Below, one piece after another: positions 24,715 to 37,511 of a stretch of DNA of 64,000 bases; positions within the stretch are counted from its first letter, which is position 1, and each line of letters starts with the position of its first letter. Source of the stretch: Posidonia oceanica (taxonomy: Eukaryota; Streptophyta; Magnoliopsida; Alismatales; Posidoniaceae); NCBI GenBank assembly GCA_037176725.1, contig JAZBRS010000020.1, forward strand, positions 50,000,001 through 50,064,000, written 5' to 3'. Both the position numbers and the translations under genes were made by a program. The notes below the pieces were generated by a model. The model ran no database searches, had not been told where the DNA came from, and worked only from the letters and a program-made list of their open reading frames with translations.

Positions 24715-27480
24715 ACCCCTTCCAAGTCTTGTTAGGGCTTGCACCTACCATTCCTGGCGGTTCAGTCTTGAAAAGGCTTGAACTTATCATTCCTGACCTC
24801 TACCGAGTCTTGTTTGGGCTTGCACCTATCATTCCTGGCAGTTCGGTCATGATAAGGCTTACAGTTATCCTTCTTGACCTCTTCTGGTTTTTGTTAGGGC
24901 TTTGTACCTATCATTCCTGGCAGTTCGGTCAAGACAAGGCATGTACTTTTCATTCCTGACCTCTTCCTGGCCTTGGTAGGGCTTTGCTCCTATCATTCCT
25001 GGCGGTTCGGTCTTGATAAGGCATGTACTTATCATTCCTGACCTCTTCCGGGTCTTGTTAGGGCTTGCACCTATCATTCCATGCGGTCCGGTCTTGATTA
25101 GGCTTGTACTATTCGTACTTGACCTCTTCCGGGTCTTGTTAGGGCTTGCACCTATCATTCCTGGCAGTCCGGTCTTGATAAGGCTTATAGTTATCCTTCC
25201 TGACCTCTTCCAGTTTTTGTTAGGGCTTTGCACCTACCATTCCTGGCGGTTCGGTCAAGATAAGGCATGTACTTTTCATTCCTGACCTCTTTCTGGCCTT
25301 GGTAGGGCTTTGCTCCTATCATTCCTGGCGGTTCGGTCTTGATAAGGCTTGTACTCATCATTCCTGACCTCTTCCGGGTCTTGTTAGGACTTGCACCTGT
25401 CATTCCAAGCGGTCCAGTCTTGATTAGGCTTGTACTTTTCTTACTTGACCTCTGCCGGGTCTGGTTAGGGCTTGCACCTATCATTCCAGGAGGACCGGTC
25501 TTGATATGGCTTGTAGTTATCATTCCAGACCTCTTCCGGGTCTTGTTTGGGCATGCACCTTTCCGTCCTAGCGGTCCGGCCATGATATGGCTGGTACTTG
25601 TCATTCCAGACCTCTTCCGGGTCTTGTACGGGCTCGCACCTAACATTCCTGGCAGTCCGGTCTTGATAAGGCTTGTACTTAACATTCCTAACCTCTTACG
25701 GGTCGTGTTGGGGCTATGCACCTATCATTCCTGGCGATCTGCTCTTGATAACGCTTGTACTAATCATTCCTGACCTCTCCTGGGCCTTGTTAGGGCTTTG
25801 CACCTGTTTTTTCTGGCGGTCCGGTCTTGATAAGGCTTGTACTTATCATTCCTGACCTTTTCCTGGTCTTGTTCGGGCTTGCAACTATCATTCCTGGCGG
25901 TCCGGTCATGATAAAAGGCTTGTACTTATCAATCCTGACCACTTCCGAGTCATGTTAGGGCCTTGCACCTATCATTCCTAGCGGTCCGGTCCTGATTAGG
26001 CTTGTACTTATCAGTCCCGACCTCTTTCGGGTCTTGTTAGGGCTTGCACCTATCATTCCTGGCAGTCCGGTCTTGATAAGGCTTGTACTTATCATTCCCG
26101 ACCTCTTCCGGGTTTTGTTAGGGCTTGCACCAATCAGTCCTAGCCGTCCGGCCATGATAAGGCTGGTACTTATCATTCCTGTCTTCTTCCGGCTCTTGTT
26201 AGGGGTCGCACCTAACATTCCAGGCGGTCCAGTCTTGATAAGGCATGTACTTATCAATCCTGACCACTTCTGGGTCTTGTTGGGGATTTGCACCTATCAT
26301 TCACGGTGGTACGGTCTTGATACGGCGTGTACTAGTCATTCCTGACCTCCACTGGGTCTAGCTAGGGCTTCGCACCGATCATTCCTGACGGTCCGATTTT
26401 GATAAGGCTTGTACTTATCATTCCTGACCTGTTCCTGGTCGTGTCAGGGCTTGCACCTTTCATTCCTGGCTGTCCAGTTGTGGTAAGGCTTGTAATTATC
26501 ATTCCTGACCTCTTCCGAGTCTTGCTTGGGCTTCGCACCAATCCTTCCTAGCGGACCGGTCTTAATAAGGCTTGTACTTATCATTCCTGACGTCTTCCAG
26601 GTGTTGTTGGGGCTTGTACCTATCATTCCTGACGGTCCGGTCTTGATTAGGCTTGTACTTGGCATTCCTGACCTCTTCCAGGTCTCCATAGGGCTTTGCA
26701 CCAGTCATTCCTGGCGGTCCGGTCTCGAGAAGGCTTGTACTAATCATTCCAGACCTCTACTAGGTATTGTTAGGGCTTGCACCAATCATTCCTGGCGGTC
26801 CGATCTTAATAAGGCTTGTACTTATCATTCCAGACCTCTCCGGGTGTTGTTAAGGCTTGCACCTGTCATTCCTGGCGGTCCGGTCATGATGAGGCTTGTA
26901 CTTATCTTTCCTGACCTCTTCCGGGTCTTGTTGAGGCTTTGCATCAATCATTCCAGGCGGTCCGGTCTTGATATGGCATTAACTTATCATTCCTGACCTC
27001 TTCCGGGTCGTGTTATGGCTCGCACCTAACATTCTTGGTGGTCCAGTCTTGATGGGGCTTATATTTATCATTCCTGACCTCTTCTGGGTCGTGTTGGGGC
27101 TTTGCACCTATCATTCATGGCGGTCCGGTCTTGATACGGCTTGTACTTATCATTCCTGACCTCTTTCGGGTCTCGCTAGGGCTTTGCACCTATCAATCCT
27201 GGCGGTCCGGTCTTGATAAGGCTTGCACTTATCATTCCTGACCTCTTCCGGGCCTTGTTAGGGCTTTCACCTATCATTCCTGGCAGTCCGGTCTTGATAA
27301 GGCTTGTACTTATCATTCCTGACCCCTTCCGGGTCATGTTAGGGCTTGCACCTATCATTCCTAGCGGTCCGGTCTTGATAAGGCTTGTACATATCATTCC
27401 AGACCACTTCCGTGTCTTGTTAGGGCTGCTCCTATCTTTCCAGATGGTCTGGTCTTGATAAGGCTTGTACTTATCATTCC
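24715..27480. repeat. ~2,765 bp (34-monomer) HOR-alpha derivative, copy 1
   Basis: Offsets to the next copy are 2,763-2,768 bp along the whole block (for example 24,865 to 27,633 and 27,213 to 29,976). A 3 bp insertion (GATAAAAGG near 25,911) is one of the small changes that move the offset. A monomer with TTACACC near 27,834 resembles one near 21,168, which ties this block to the preceding one. Boundaries are approximate. Confidence 0.7.
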
Positions 27481-30245
27481 AGACCCCTTCCAAGTCTTGT
27501 TAGGGCTTGCACCTACCATTCCTGGCGGTTCAGTCTTGAAAAGGCTTGAACTTATCATTCCTGACCTCTACCGAGTCTTGTTTGGGCTTGCACCTATCAT
27601 TCCTGGCAGTTCGGTCATGATAAGGCTTATAGTTATCCTTCCTGACCTCTTCTGGTTTTTGTTAGGGCTTTGTACCTATCATTCCTGGCAGTTCGGTCAA
27701 GATAAGGCATGTACTTTTCATTCCTGACCTCTTCCTGGCCTTGGTAGGGCTTTGCTCCTATCATTCCTGGCGGTTCGGTCTTGATAAGGCATGTACTTAT
27801 CATTCCTGACCTCTTCCGGGTCTTGTTTGGGCTTACACCTATCATTCCTAGCGGTCTGGTCTTGATTAGGCTTGTACTATTCATACTTGACCTCTTCCGA
27901 GTCTTGTTAGGGCTTGCACCTATCATTCCTGGCAGTCCGGTCTTGATAAGGCTTATAGTTATCCTTCCTGACCTCTTCCAGTTTTTGTTAGGTCTTTGCA
28001 CCTACCATTCCTGGCGATTTGGTCAAGATAAGACATGTACTTTTCATTCCTGACCTCTTCCTGGCCTTGGTAGGGCTTTGCTCCTATCATTCCAGGCGGT
28101 TCGGTCTTGATAAGGCTTGTACTTATCATTCCTGACCTCTTCCGGTTCTTGTTAGGGCTTGCACCTATCATTCCAAGCGGTCCGGTCTTGATTAGGCTTG
28201 TACTTTTCGTACTTGACCTCTGCCGGTTCTGGTTAGGGCTTGCACCTATCATTCCAGGAGGACCGGTCTTGATATGGCTTGTAGTTATCATTCCAGACCT
28301 CTTCCGGGTCTTGTTTGGGCATGCACCTTTCCGTCCTAGCGGTCCGTTCATGATAAGGCTGGTACATGTCATTCCAGACCTCTTTCGGGTCTTGTACGGG
28401 CTCGCACCTAACATTCCTGGCGGTCCGGTCTTGATAAGGCATGTACTTAACATTCCTAACCTCTTACGGGTCGTGTTGCGGCTTTGCACCTATCATTCCT
28501 GGCAATCTGCTCTTGATAACGCTTGTACTAATCATTCCTGACCTCTCCTGGGCCATGTTAGGGCTTTGCACCTGTTATTTCTGGCGGTCCGGTCTTGATA
28601 AGGCTTGTACTTATCATTCCTGGCCATTTCCTGGTCTTGTTCGGGTTGCAACTATCATTCCTGGCGGTCCGGTCATGATAAGGCTTGTACTTATCAACCC
28701 TGACCACTTCCGAGTCTTGTTAGGGCCTTGCACCTATCATTCCTAGCGGTCCGGTCCTGATTAGGCTTTTACTAATCAGTCCCGACCTCTTCCGGGTCTT
28801 GTTAAGGCTTGCACCTAACATTCCTGGCAGTCCGGTCTTGATCAGGCTTGTACTTATCATTCCCGACCTCTTCCGAGTCGTGTTAGGGCTTGCACCAATC
28901 AGTCCTAGCCGTCCGGCCATGATAAGGCTGGTACTTATCATTCCTGTCCTCTTCCGGCTCTTGTTAGGGGTCGCACCTAACATTCCAGGCGGTCCAGTCT
29001 TGATAAGGCTTGTACTTATCAATCCTGACATCTTCCGGGTCTTGTTGGAGATTCGCACCTATCATTCACAGTGGTCCGGTCTTTATAAGGCGTGTACTTA
29101 TCATTCCTGACCTCCACTGGGTCGCTAGGGCTTCGCACCGATCATTCCTGGCGGTCCGGTTTTGATAAGGCTTGTACTTTTCATTCCTGACCTGTTCCTG
29201 GTCGTGTCAGGGCTTGCACCTATCATTCCTGGCTGTCCAGTTGTGGTAAGGTTTGAAATTATCATTCCTGATCTCTTCCGAGTCTTGCTTGGCCTTCGCA
29301 CCAATCCTTCCTAGCGGACCGGTCCTAATAAGGCTTGTACTTATCATTCCTGACCTCTTCCAGGTCTTGTTGGAGCTTGCACCTATCATTCCTGGCGGTC
29401 CGGTCTTGATAAGGCTTGTACTTGGCATTCCTGACCTCTTCCAGGTCTTGTTAGGGCATTGCACCAGTCATTCCTGGCGGTCCGGTCACAAGAAGGCTTG
29501 TACTAATCATTCCAGACCTCTACTAGGTATTGTTAGGGCTTGCACCAATCATTCCTGGCGGTCCGATCATAATAAGGCTTGTACTTATCATTCCAGACCT
29601 CTCCGGGTGTTGTTAGGGCTTGCACCTGTCATTCCTGGCGGTCCGGTCATGATGAGGCTTGTACTTATCGTTCCAGACCTCTTCCGGGTCTTGTTGCGGC
29701 TTTGCACCAATCATTCCATGCGGTCCGGTCTCGATATGGCATGTACTTATCATTCCTGACCTCTTCCGGGTCGTTTTAGGGCTCGCACCTAACATTCCTG
29801 GCGGTCCAGTCTTGACGAGGCTTATATTTATCATTCCTGACCTCTTCTGGGTCTTGTTGGGGCTTCGCACCTATCATTCATGGCAGTCCGGTCTTGATTA
29901 GGCTTGTACTTATCATTCCTGACCTCTTCCGGGTCTCGCTAGGGCTTTGCACCTATCAATCCTGGCGGTCCGGTCTTGATAAGGCTTGTACTTATCATTC
30001 CTGACCTCTTACGGGTCTTGTTAGGGCTTTCACCTATCATTCCTGGCAGTCCGGTCTTGATAAGGCTTGTACTTATCATTCCTGACCTCTTCCGAGTCAT
30101 GTTAGGGCTTGCACCTATCATTCCTAGCGGTCCGGTCTTGATAAGGCATGTACTTATCATTCCGACCTCTTCCGGGTCATGTTAGGGCTGCACCTATCTT
30201 TCCAGGCGGTCTGGTCTTGATAAGGCTTGTACTTATCATTCCAGA
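27481..30245. repeat. ~2,765 bp (34-monomer) HOR-alpha derivative, copy 2
   Basis: This is the in-register second copy. The junction near 27,470 skips about two monomers relative to the arrangement at 24,610-24,710, joining a GGCTTGTACTTATC monomer directly to the CCAGACCCCTTCC monomer. Confidence 0.7.
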
Positions 30246-30347
30246 CCTCTTCCGGGTCTTGTTAGGGCTATGCACCAATCATTCCTAGCAGTCCGGTCTC
30301 GATATGGCTTGGACTTATCATTCCAGACCCCTTCCAAGTCTTGTTAG
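28966..30347. repeat. 1,382 bp (17-monomer) duplication, copy 1
   Basis: This segment starts at the TTAGGGGTCGCACC monomer and recurs 1,382 bp later. Shared variants include GACATCTTCCGGG and TTGGAGATT (near 29,027-29,050 and 30,409-30,432). Confidence 0.65.
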
Positions 30348-31150
30348 GGGTCGCACCTAACATTCCAGGCGGTCGAGTCTTGAAATGGCTTGTACTTATC
30401 AATCCTGACATCTTCCGGGTCTTGTTGGAGATTTGCACCTATCATTCACGGTGGTCCGGTCTTGATAAGGCGTGTACTTATCATTCCTGACCTCCACTGG
30501 GTCTAGCTAGGGCTTCGCACCGATCATTCCTGGCGGTCCGGTTTTGATAAGGCTTGTACTTATCATTCCTGACCTGTTCCTTGTCGTGTCAGGGCTTGCA
30601 CCTATCATTCCTGGCTGTCCAGTTGTGGTAAGGCTTGTAATTATCCTTCCTAACCTCTTCTGAGTCTTGCTTGGGCTTCGCACCAATCCTTCCTAGCGGA
30701 CCGGTCTTAATAAGGCTTGTACTTATCATTCCTGACATCTTCCGGGTCTTGTTGGGGCTTGCACCTATCATTCCTGACGGTCCGGTCTTGATAAGGCTAG
30801 TACTTGGCATTCCTGACCTCTTCCAGATCTCGTTAGGGCTTTGCACCAATCATTCCTGGCGGTCCGGTCTCGAGAAGGCTTGTACTAATCGTTCCAGACC
30901 TCTACTAGGTATTGTTAGGGCTTGCACCAATCATTACTGGCGGTCCGATCTTAATAAGGCTTGTACTTATCATTCCAGACCTCTCCGGGTGTTGTTAGGG
31001 CTTGCACCTGTCATTCCTGGTGGTCCGGTCATGATGAGGCTTGTACTTATCGTTCCTGACCTCTTCCCGGTCTTGTTGCGGCTTTGCACCAATCATTCCA
31101 GGTGGTCCGATCTCGATATGGCATGTACTTATCATTCCTGACCTGTTCCA
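30348..31150. repeat. 1,382 bp duplication, copy 2 (truncated)
   Basis: This begins at about 30,345, where CCAAGTCTTGTTAGGGG runs into GTCGCACCTAAC, a join of two monomer types not adjacent elsewhere. It matches the previous copy to about 31,150, then switches to sequence resembling 25,390 onward (offset about 5,774). It is therefore a truncated copy with its own junction. Confidence 0.6.
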
Positions 31151-32799
31151 GGTCTTGTTAGGGCTTGCACCTATCATTCCAAGCGGTCCAGTCTTGAGTA
31201 GGCTTGTACTTTTCGTACTTGACCTCTTCCGGGTTTGGTTAGGGCTTGCACCTGTCATTCCTGGAGGACCGGTCTTGATAAGGCTTGTAGTTATCATTCC
31301 AGACCTCTTCCGGGTCTTGTTTGGGCATGCACCATTCCGTCCAAGCGGTTCGGTCTTGATAAGGCAGGTACTTGTCATTCCAGACCTCTTCCGGGTCTGG
31401 TACGGGCTCGCACCTAACATTCCTAGCGGTCCGGTCTTGATAAGGCATGTACTTAACATTCCTAACCTCTTACGGGTCGTGTTGGGGCTTTGCACCTATC
31501 GTTTCTGGCGATCTGCTCTTGATAACGCTTGTACTTATCATTCCTGACCTCTTCTGGGTCGTGTTAGGGCTTTGCTCCTGTTATTTCTGGCGGTCCGGTC
31601 TTGATAAGGCTTGTACTTATCATTCCTGACCTTTTCCTGGTCTTGTTCGGGCTTGCAACTATCATTCCTGGCGGTCCGGTCATGATAAGGCTTGTACTTA
31701 TCAATCTTGACCACTTCCGAGTCTTGTTAGGGCCTTGCACCTATCATTCCTAGCGGTCCGGTCCTGATTAGGCTTGTACTTATTAGTCCCGACCTCTTCC
31801 GGGTCTTGTCAGGGCTTGCACCTATCATTCCTAACAGTCCGGTCTTGGTAAGGCTTGTACTTATCATTCCCGACCTCTTCCGGGTCTTGTTAGGGCTTGC
31901 ACCAATCAGTCCTAGCCGTCTGGCCATGATAAGGCTGGTACTTATCATTCCTGTCCTCTTCCGACTCTTGTTAGGAGTCGCACCTAACATTCCAGGCGGT
32001 CCGTTCTTGATTAGGCTTGTACTTATCAATCCTGGCCTCTTCCGGGTCTAGTTGGGGATTCGCACCTATCATTCATGGTGGTCCGGTCTTGATAAGGCGT
32101 GTACTTATCATTCCTGACCTCTGCTGGGTCTAGCTAGGGCTTCGCACCGATCATTCCTGGCGGTCCGGTTTTGATAAGGCTTGTACTTATCCTTCCTGAC
32201 CTGTTCCTGGTCGTGTCAGAGCTTGCACCTATCATTCCAGGCTGTCCAGCTGTGGTAAGGCTTGTACTTATCATTCCTGACCTCTTCCAGCTCTTGTTAG
32301 GGCTTGCACCTATCATTCCTGGCGGTTCGATCATGATAAGGCTTGTACTTATCATTCCTAACCTCCTCTGGGTTTTGTTAGGGCTTGCACCTATCTTTCC
32401 TGGCGGTCCGGTCTTGATAAGGCTTGTACTTGGCATTCCTGACCTCTTCCGGGTCTCGTTAGGGCTTTGCACCAATCATTCCTGGCGGTCCGGTCTCGAG
32501 AAGGCTTGTACTAATCGTTCCAGACCTCTTCTAGGTATTGTTAGGGCTTGCACCAATCATTCCTGGCGGTCCGGTCTTAGTAAGGCTTGTACTTATCATA
32601 CCTGACCTCTTCTGGGTCTTGTTTGGGCTTGCACCTATCATTCCTGGCGGTCCGGTCGTGATAAGGCTTGTACTTATCATTCCAGACCTCTTCCGTGTCA
32701 GGTTAGGGCTTGCACCTATCATTCCTGGCGGTCCGGTCTTGATTAGGCTTATACTTATCATTCCTGACCTCTTTCGGTTCTTGTTAGGGCTTTGCCCCT

Positions 32800-35700
32800 A
32801 TCATTCCTGACGGTTTGGTCTTGATAAGGCTTGTCCATTTCATTCCTGACCTCTTGCTGGCCTTGTATGTTCATTGCATCAATCATTCGTGGCGGTTCGG
32901 TCTAGATACGACACATACTTATCAATCCTGACCTCTTCCGGGTCTTGTTAAGGCTTGCACCAATCATTCCAGGCGGTCCGGTCGTTATTGGGCTTGTACT
33001 TTTCCATCCTGACCTCTTCCGGGTCTTGTTAGGGCTTGCACCTTATCATTCCTGACGTCTTTCGAGTCTTGTTAGGGCTTGCACCCATCAGTCCTAGCGG
33101 TCCGGTCTTGATATGGCAGGGACATATCAATGCTGACCTCTTCCGAGTCTTGTTAGGGCTCGCACCTAACATTCCTGGCGGTTCGGTCTTGATAAGGCTT
33201 GTACTTATCATTACTGACCTCTTCCGGGTCTTGCTAGGGCTTCGCACCTATCATTCCTGGCGGTCCGGTCATGATAAGGCTTGTACTTATCATTGCAGAC
33301 CTCTTCCGTGTCTTGTTTGGGCTCGCACCTAACATTCCTAGTGGTCCGGTCTTGATAAGGCTTGCACTTATCATTCCTGACGTCATACGGGTCTTGTTTG
33401 GGACTGGCACCTATCCTTCCCGGCGGTCCGGTCTTGATAAGGCAAGTACTTATCATTCCTGACCACTTCCGGGTCTTGATATGGCTTGCACCTATCATTC
33501 CCGGCGTTCCGGTCATGATAAGGCTTATACTTTTCATTCCTTACCTCTTCCGGTTCTTGTTAGGGCTTTGTACCTAACGTTCCTGGCGGTCCGGTCTTGA
33601 TGAGGCTTGTACTATTCATTCTTGACCTCTTCCAGGTCTTGTTAGGGCTTTGCACCTATCATTCCTGGCGGTCCTGTCTTGATAAGGCATGTACTAATCT
33701 TTCTTGACCTCTTCTAGGTCTTGTTTGGGCTTGCACCTTTCATTCCTGGTTGTCCGGACTTGATTAGGCTGGTACTTTACATTACTGACCTCCTCCGGGT
33801 CTTGTTGGGGCATGCACCTATCATTCCTAGCGGTCCGATCTTGATATGGCTTGTACTTATCATTCCTGACCTCTTCCGAGTCTTGTTAGGGCTTGCACCA
33901 ATCCGTCCTGGCAGTCCGGTCTTGGTCAGGCTTGTACTTATCATTCCTGACCTCCTCCGTGTCGTGTTAGGGCTCGCACCTATCATTCCTAGCGGTCCGA
34001 TTTTGATAAGGCTTGTACGTATCATTCCTGACCTCCTCCGGGTATTGTTAGGGCTTCGCACCTATCATTTCTGGCGGTCCGGTCTTGATATGGCTTGTGG
34101 TTATCATTCCTGACCTCCTTCTGGTCTTGTTAGGGCTTGCACCGATCATTCCTAGCGGTCCGGTCTTGATATGGCTAGTACTTATCATTCCCGACCTCTT
34201 CCGTGTCATGTTAGGGCTTGCACCTATCATTCCAGGTTGTTCGGTCATGATAAGGCTTGTACTCATCATTCCTGACCTCTTCCAGGTCTTGTAAGGGCTT
34301 TCCACCTATCATTCCAGGCGGTCCGGTCTTGGTAAGGCTAGTACTTATCATTCCTGACATCTTCCGAGTCCTGTAAGGGCTTGCACCACTCATTCCTGGC
34401 GGTCCGGTCTTGATAAGGCTTGTACTTGTCATTCCTGACCTCTTCCGGGTCATGTTACGGCTTTGCACCTATCATTCCTGGCGGTCCGGTCTTGATAAGG
34501 CATGTACTTATCATTACTGACCTCTTTCGGGTGTTGTTAGGGCTTGCACCTGTCATTCCTGACGGTCCGGTCTTGATAAGGCTTGTACTTATCATTGCTG
34601 ACCTCTTCCAGGTCTTGTTTAGGCTTTGCACCTATCATTCCTAGCCGTTCGTTCTTGATAAGGCTTGTACTTATCATTCTTGACCTCTTCAGGGTCTTGT
34701 TTGTGCATGCACCTGTCATTCCTGGCAGTTCGGTCTTGATAAGGCTTTCACCAATCATTCCTTACGGTCCGGTCTCGATAAGGCTTGTACATATCATTCC
34801 ATACCTCTTCCAGGTCTTGTTAGGGCTTGCACCTAACATTCCTGGCGGTCCGGTCTTGATAAGGCTAATACTTATCATTCCAGACCACTTCCGGGTCTGG
34901 TTAGGGCTTGCACCTATCATTCCTGGTGGTCCAGTCTTGATTAGGCTTGTACTTATCATTCCCGACCGCTTCCGGGTCTACTTTGGGCTTGCACCTATCA
35001 TTCCTGGCGGTCCGGTCTTGATATGGCTTGTACTTATCATTCCTGACCTCACACAGGTCTTGTTAGGGCCTTGCTCCTAACATTCCAAGAGGTCCAGTCT
35101 CGATAAAGCTTGTAGTTGTCAATCCAGACCTCTTCCGGGCCTTGTTAGGGCTTGCACCTCTCATTCCTGGCGGTCTGGTCTTGAGAAGGCTTGTACTTAT
35201 CATTCCAGACCTCTACCGGGTCTTGTTAGGGCTTTGCACCTAACATTCTTGGCGGTTCGGTCTTGATAAGGCTTGTTCCTATCATTCCTGACCTCTTTCG
35301 GGTCTTGTTCGGGCTTGCACCTGTCATTCCTGGCGGTCCGGTCATGATAAGGCTTCTACTTATCATTCCTGGCCTCTTCCGGGTCTTGTTAGGGCTTTGC
35401 ACCAATCATTCATGGCGGTCAGCTCTTGATAAGGCATGTACTTATCATTCCAGACCACTTCCAGGTCTTGTTAGGGCTTGCACCAATCATTCCAGGCGGT
35501 CCGATATTGATAAGGCTTGTACTTGTCATTCCTGACCTCTTCTGAGTCTTGTTAGGGCTTGCACCTATCCTTCCATGTGGTTCTGTCTTGATAAGGCTAG
35601 TACTTATCATTCCCGACTTCTTCCGGGTCTTGTTAGGGCTTGCACCAAACATTCCTAGCGGTCCGGTCTTGATAAGGCTTATAGTTATCCTTCCTGACCT

Positions 35701-37000
35701 CTTCCAGTTCTTGTAAGGGCTTTGCACCTATTATTCCTAGCGGTTCGGTCTATATATGGCTTGTACTTTTCATTCCTGACCTCTTCCTGGCCTTGTTAGG
35801 GCATTGCACCTATCACTTCTGGCGGTTCGGTCTTGATAAGGCATGTACGTATCATTCCTGATCTCATCCGGGTCTTGTTAGGGCTTGCACCTATCACTCC
35901 TGGCAGTCCGGTCTTGATTAGGCTTGTACTTTTCATTCTTGACGTCTTCCGGGTCTTGTTAGGGCTTGCACCTATCATTCCTGGCGGACAGGTCTTGAAA
36001 AGCCTTGTAATTATCATTCCAGACCTCTTCTGGGTCATGTTTGGGCGTGCACCAATCTATCCTAGCGGTCCGATCTTGGTAAGGCTTGTACTTATCATTC
36101 CGGACCTCTTCCGAGTCTTGTTCGGGCTTGCTCCTATCATTCCAGGCGGTCCAGTCTGGATAAGGCTTGTATTAATCAATCCAGACCTCCTCCGAGTCTT
36201 GTTAGGGCCTCGCACCTATCATTCCAAGCGGTTCGGTCTTGATAAGGCCTGTACTTATCATTCCTGACCACTTCGGGTATTGTTAGGGCTTGCACCTATC
36301 ATTCCTGGTGGTCCGGTCTTGATTAGGCTTGTACTTTTCCTTCCTGACTACTTCCAGGTCTAGCTAGGGCTTGTACCTATCTTTCCTGGCGGTCCGGTCT
36401 TGATAAGGCTTGTACTTATCATTCCTGACCTCTTCCGGGTCTTGTTAGGGCTTGCTTCAAACAGTCCAAGCGGTTCGGTCTTGATAAGGCTGGTACTTAT
36501 CATTCCTGACATCTTCCGGGTCTTGTTAGGGCTCGCACCAAACATTCCTGGTGGTCTGGCCTTGATAAGGCTTGTACTTAATATTCCTAAACTCTTCCGG
36601 ATCTTGTTGGGCATTTGCACCTACTATTCATGGCGGTCCGGTCTTGATAAGGCTTGTACTTATCATTCCTGACCTCCTCTGGGTCTTGCTAGAGCTTTGC
36701 ACCTATCATTCCTAGCGGTCCGGTCTTGATAAGGCTTGTACTTATCAATCTTGACCTCTTCCGGGTCTTGCTAGGGGTTGCAGCTATCTTTCCTGGTGGT
36801 TCGGTCTTGGTAAGGCTTGTACTTATCATTCCTGACCTCTTCCAGGCCTTGTTAGGACTTGCACCAACCATTCCTGGCGGTCCGGTCTTGATAAGGCTTG
36901 TACTTATCATTCCTGACCTCATCCGGGTCTTGTAAGGGCTTGCACCAATCATTCCTGGCGGTCTGGTCTTGCTTAGGCTTGTACTTTTCATTCCTGACCT
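32800..37000. repeat. Divergent monomeric zone between HOR families
   Basis: I find no close long-range copy of this stretch as a block. Individual monomers are more divergent, notably 32,850-33,000 (GTATGTTCATTGCATC, GATACGACACATAC, CGTTATTGGGC). It still keeps the 81 bp phase and orientation. Parts of 35,830-36,990 resemble pieces of 39,250-41,050 and 49,940-50,400 in monomer order, so it may be an older relative of HOR-beta. Confidence 0.55.
34745..34783. repeat. B-B junction: extra half B without half A
   Basis: A complete half B ending at 34,744 (TTGATAAGG) is followed directly by another 39 bp half B (CTTTCACC head, CGGTCCGGT middle, CGATAAGG tail). The intervening half A is missing. 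This is the reciprocal of the chimeric half-units seen at five other places. Confidence 0.7.
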
Positions 37001-37511
37001 CTTCCGGGTCTTGTTAGGGCTTGCACCTATCATTCCTGGCGGTCCGGTCTTGATAAGGGGAGTACTTATCAATACCGACCTCTTCCAGGTATTCATAGGG
37101 CTTGCACCTATCTTTCCAGGCTGTTCGGTCTTGATAAGGCTTGCACTTATCATTCCTGACCTCTTCCACGTCTGGTTTGGGCTTTGCACCTATCATTCCA
37201 GGCGGTCCGGTCTTGGTAAGGCATGTACTTATCATTCCTAACGTCTTGCGGGTCTTGTTAAGGCTTGCACCAGTCTTTCCTGGCGGTCCGGTCATGATAA
37301 GGCTAGTACTTATCATTCCTGGCCTCTTGTGGGTCTTGTTTGGACTTTGCACCTATCTTTCCTGGCGGTTCGGTGTCGATAAGGCATGTACTTATCATTC
37401 CTGACCACTTCCGGGTCATGTTTGGGCGAGCACCAATCATTCCTGGCGGTCCGGTCTTCATTAGGCTTGTACATATCATTCCTGACCTCTTACGGGTCTT
37501 GTTATGGCTTT

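Larger units (their letters stand above)
1..32800. repeat. HOR-alpha domain
   Basis: This domain is defined by long-range copies of multi-monomer blocks and by a landmark variant in half A, CTACTAGGTATTGTTA or a near match. The landmark ends at 1907, 5891, 8820, 12552, 16284, 22785, 26772, 29535, 30917 and 32543. The gaps are 3984, 2929, 3732, 3732, 6501, 3987, 2763, 1382 and 1626 bp, close to 49, 36, 46, 46, 80, 49, 34, 17 and 20 monomers. The 49-monomer unit (about 3.98 kb) is probably the full HOR, and the other spacings are deletion or duplication derivatives. I did not find the landmark after 32,543. The right edge is approximate. Confidence 0.8.

Noticed and set aside
32850..33000. Insertion of unrelated sequence near 32.85-33.0 kb
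   Set aside because: On close reading the GTATGTTCATTGCATC and CGTTATTGGGC stretches still align along the monomer; they are diverged copies, not an insert.
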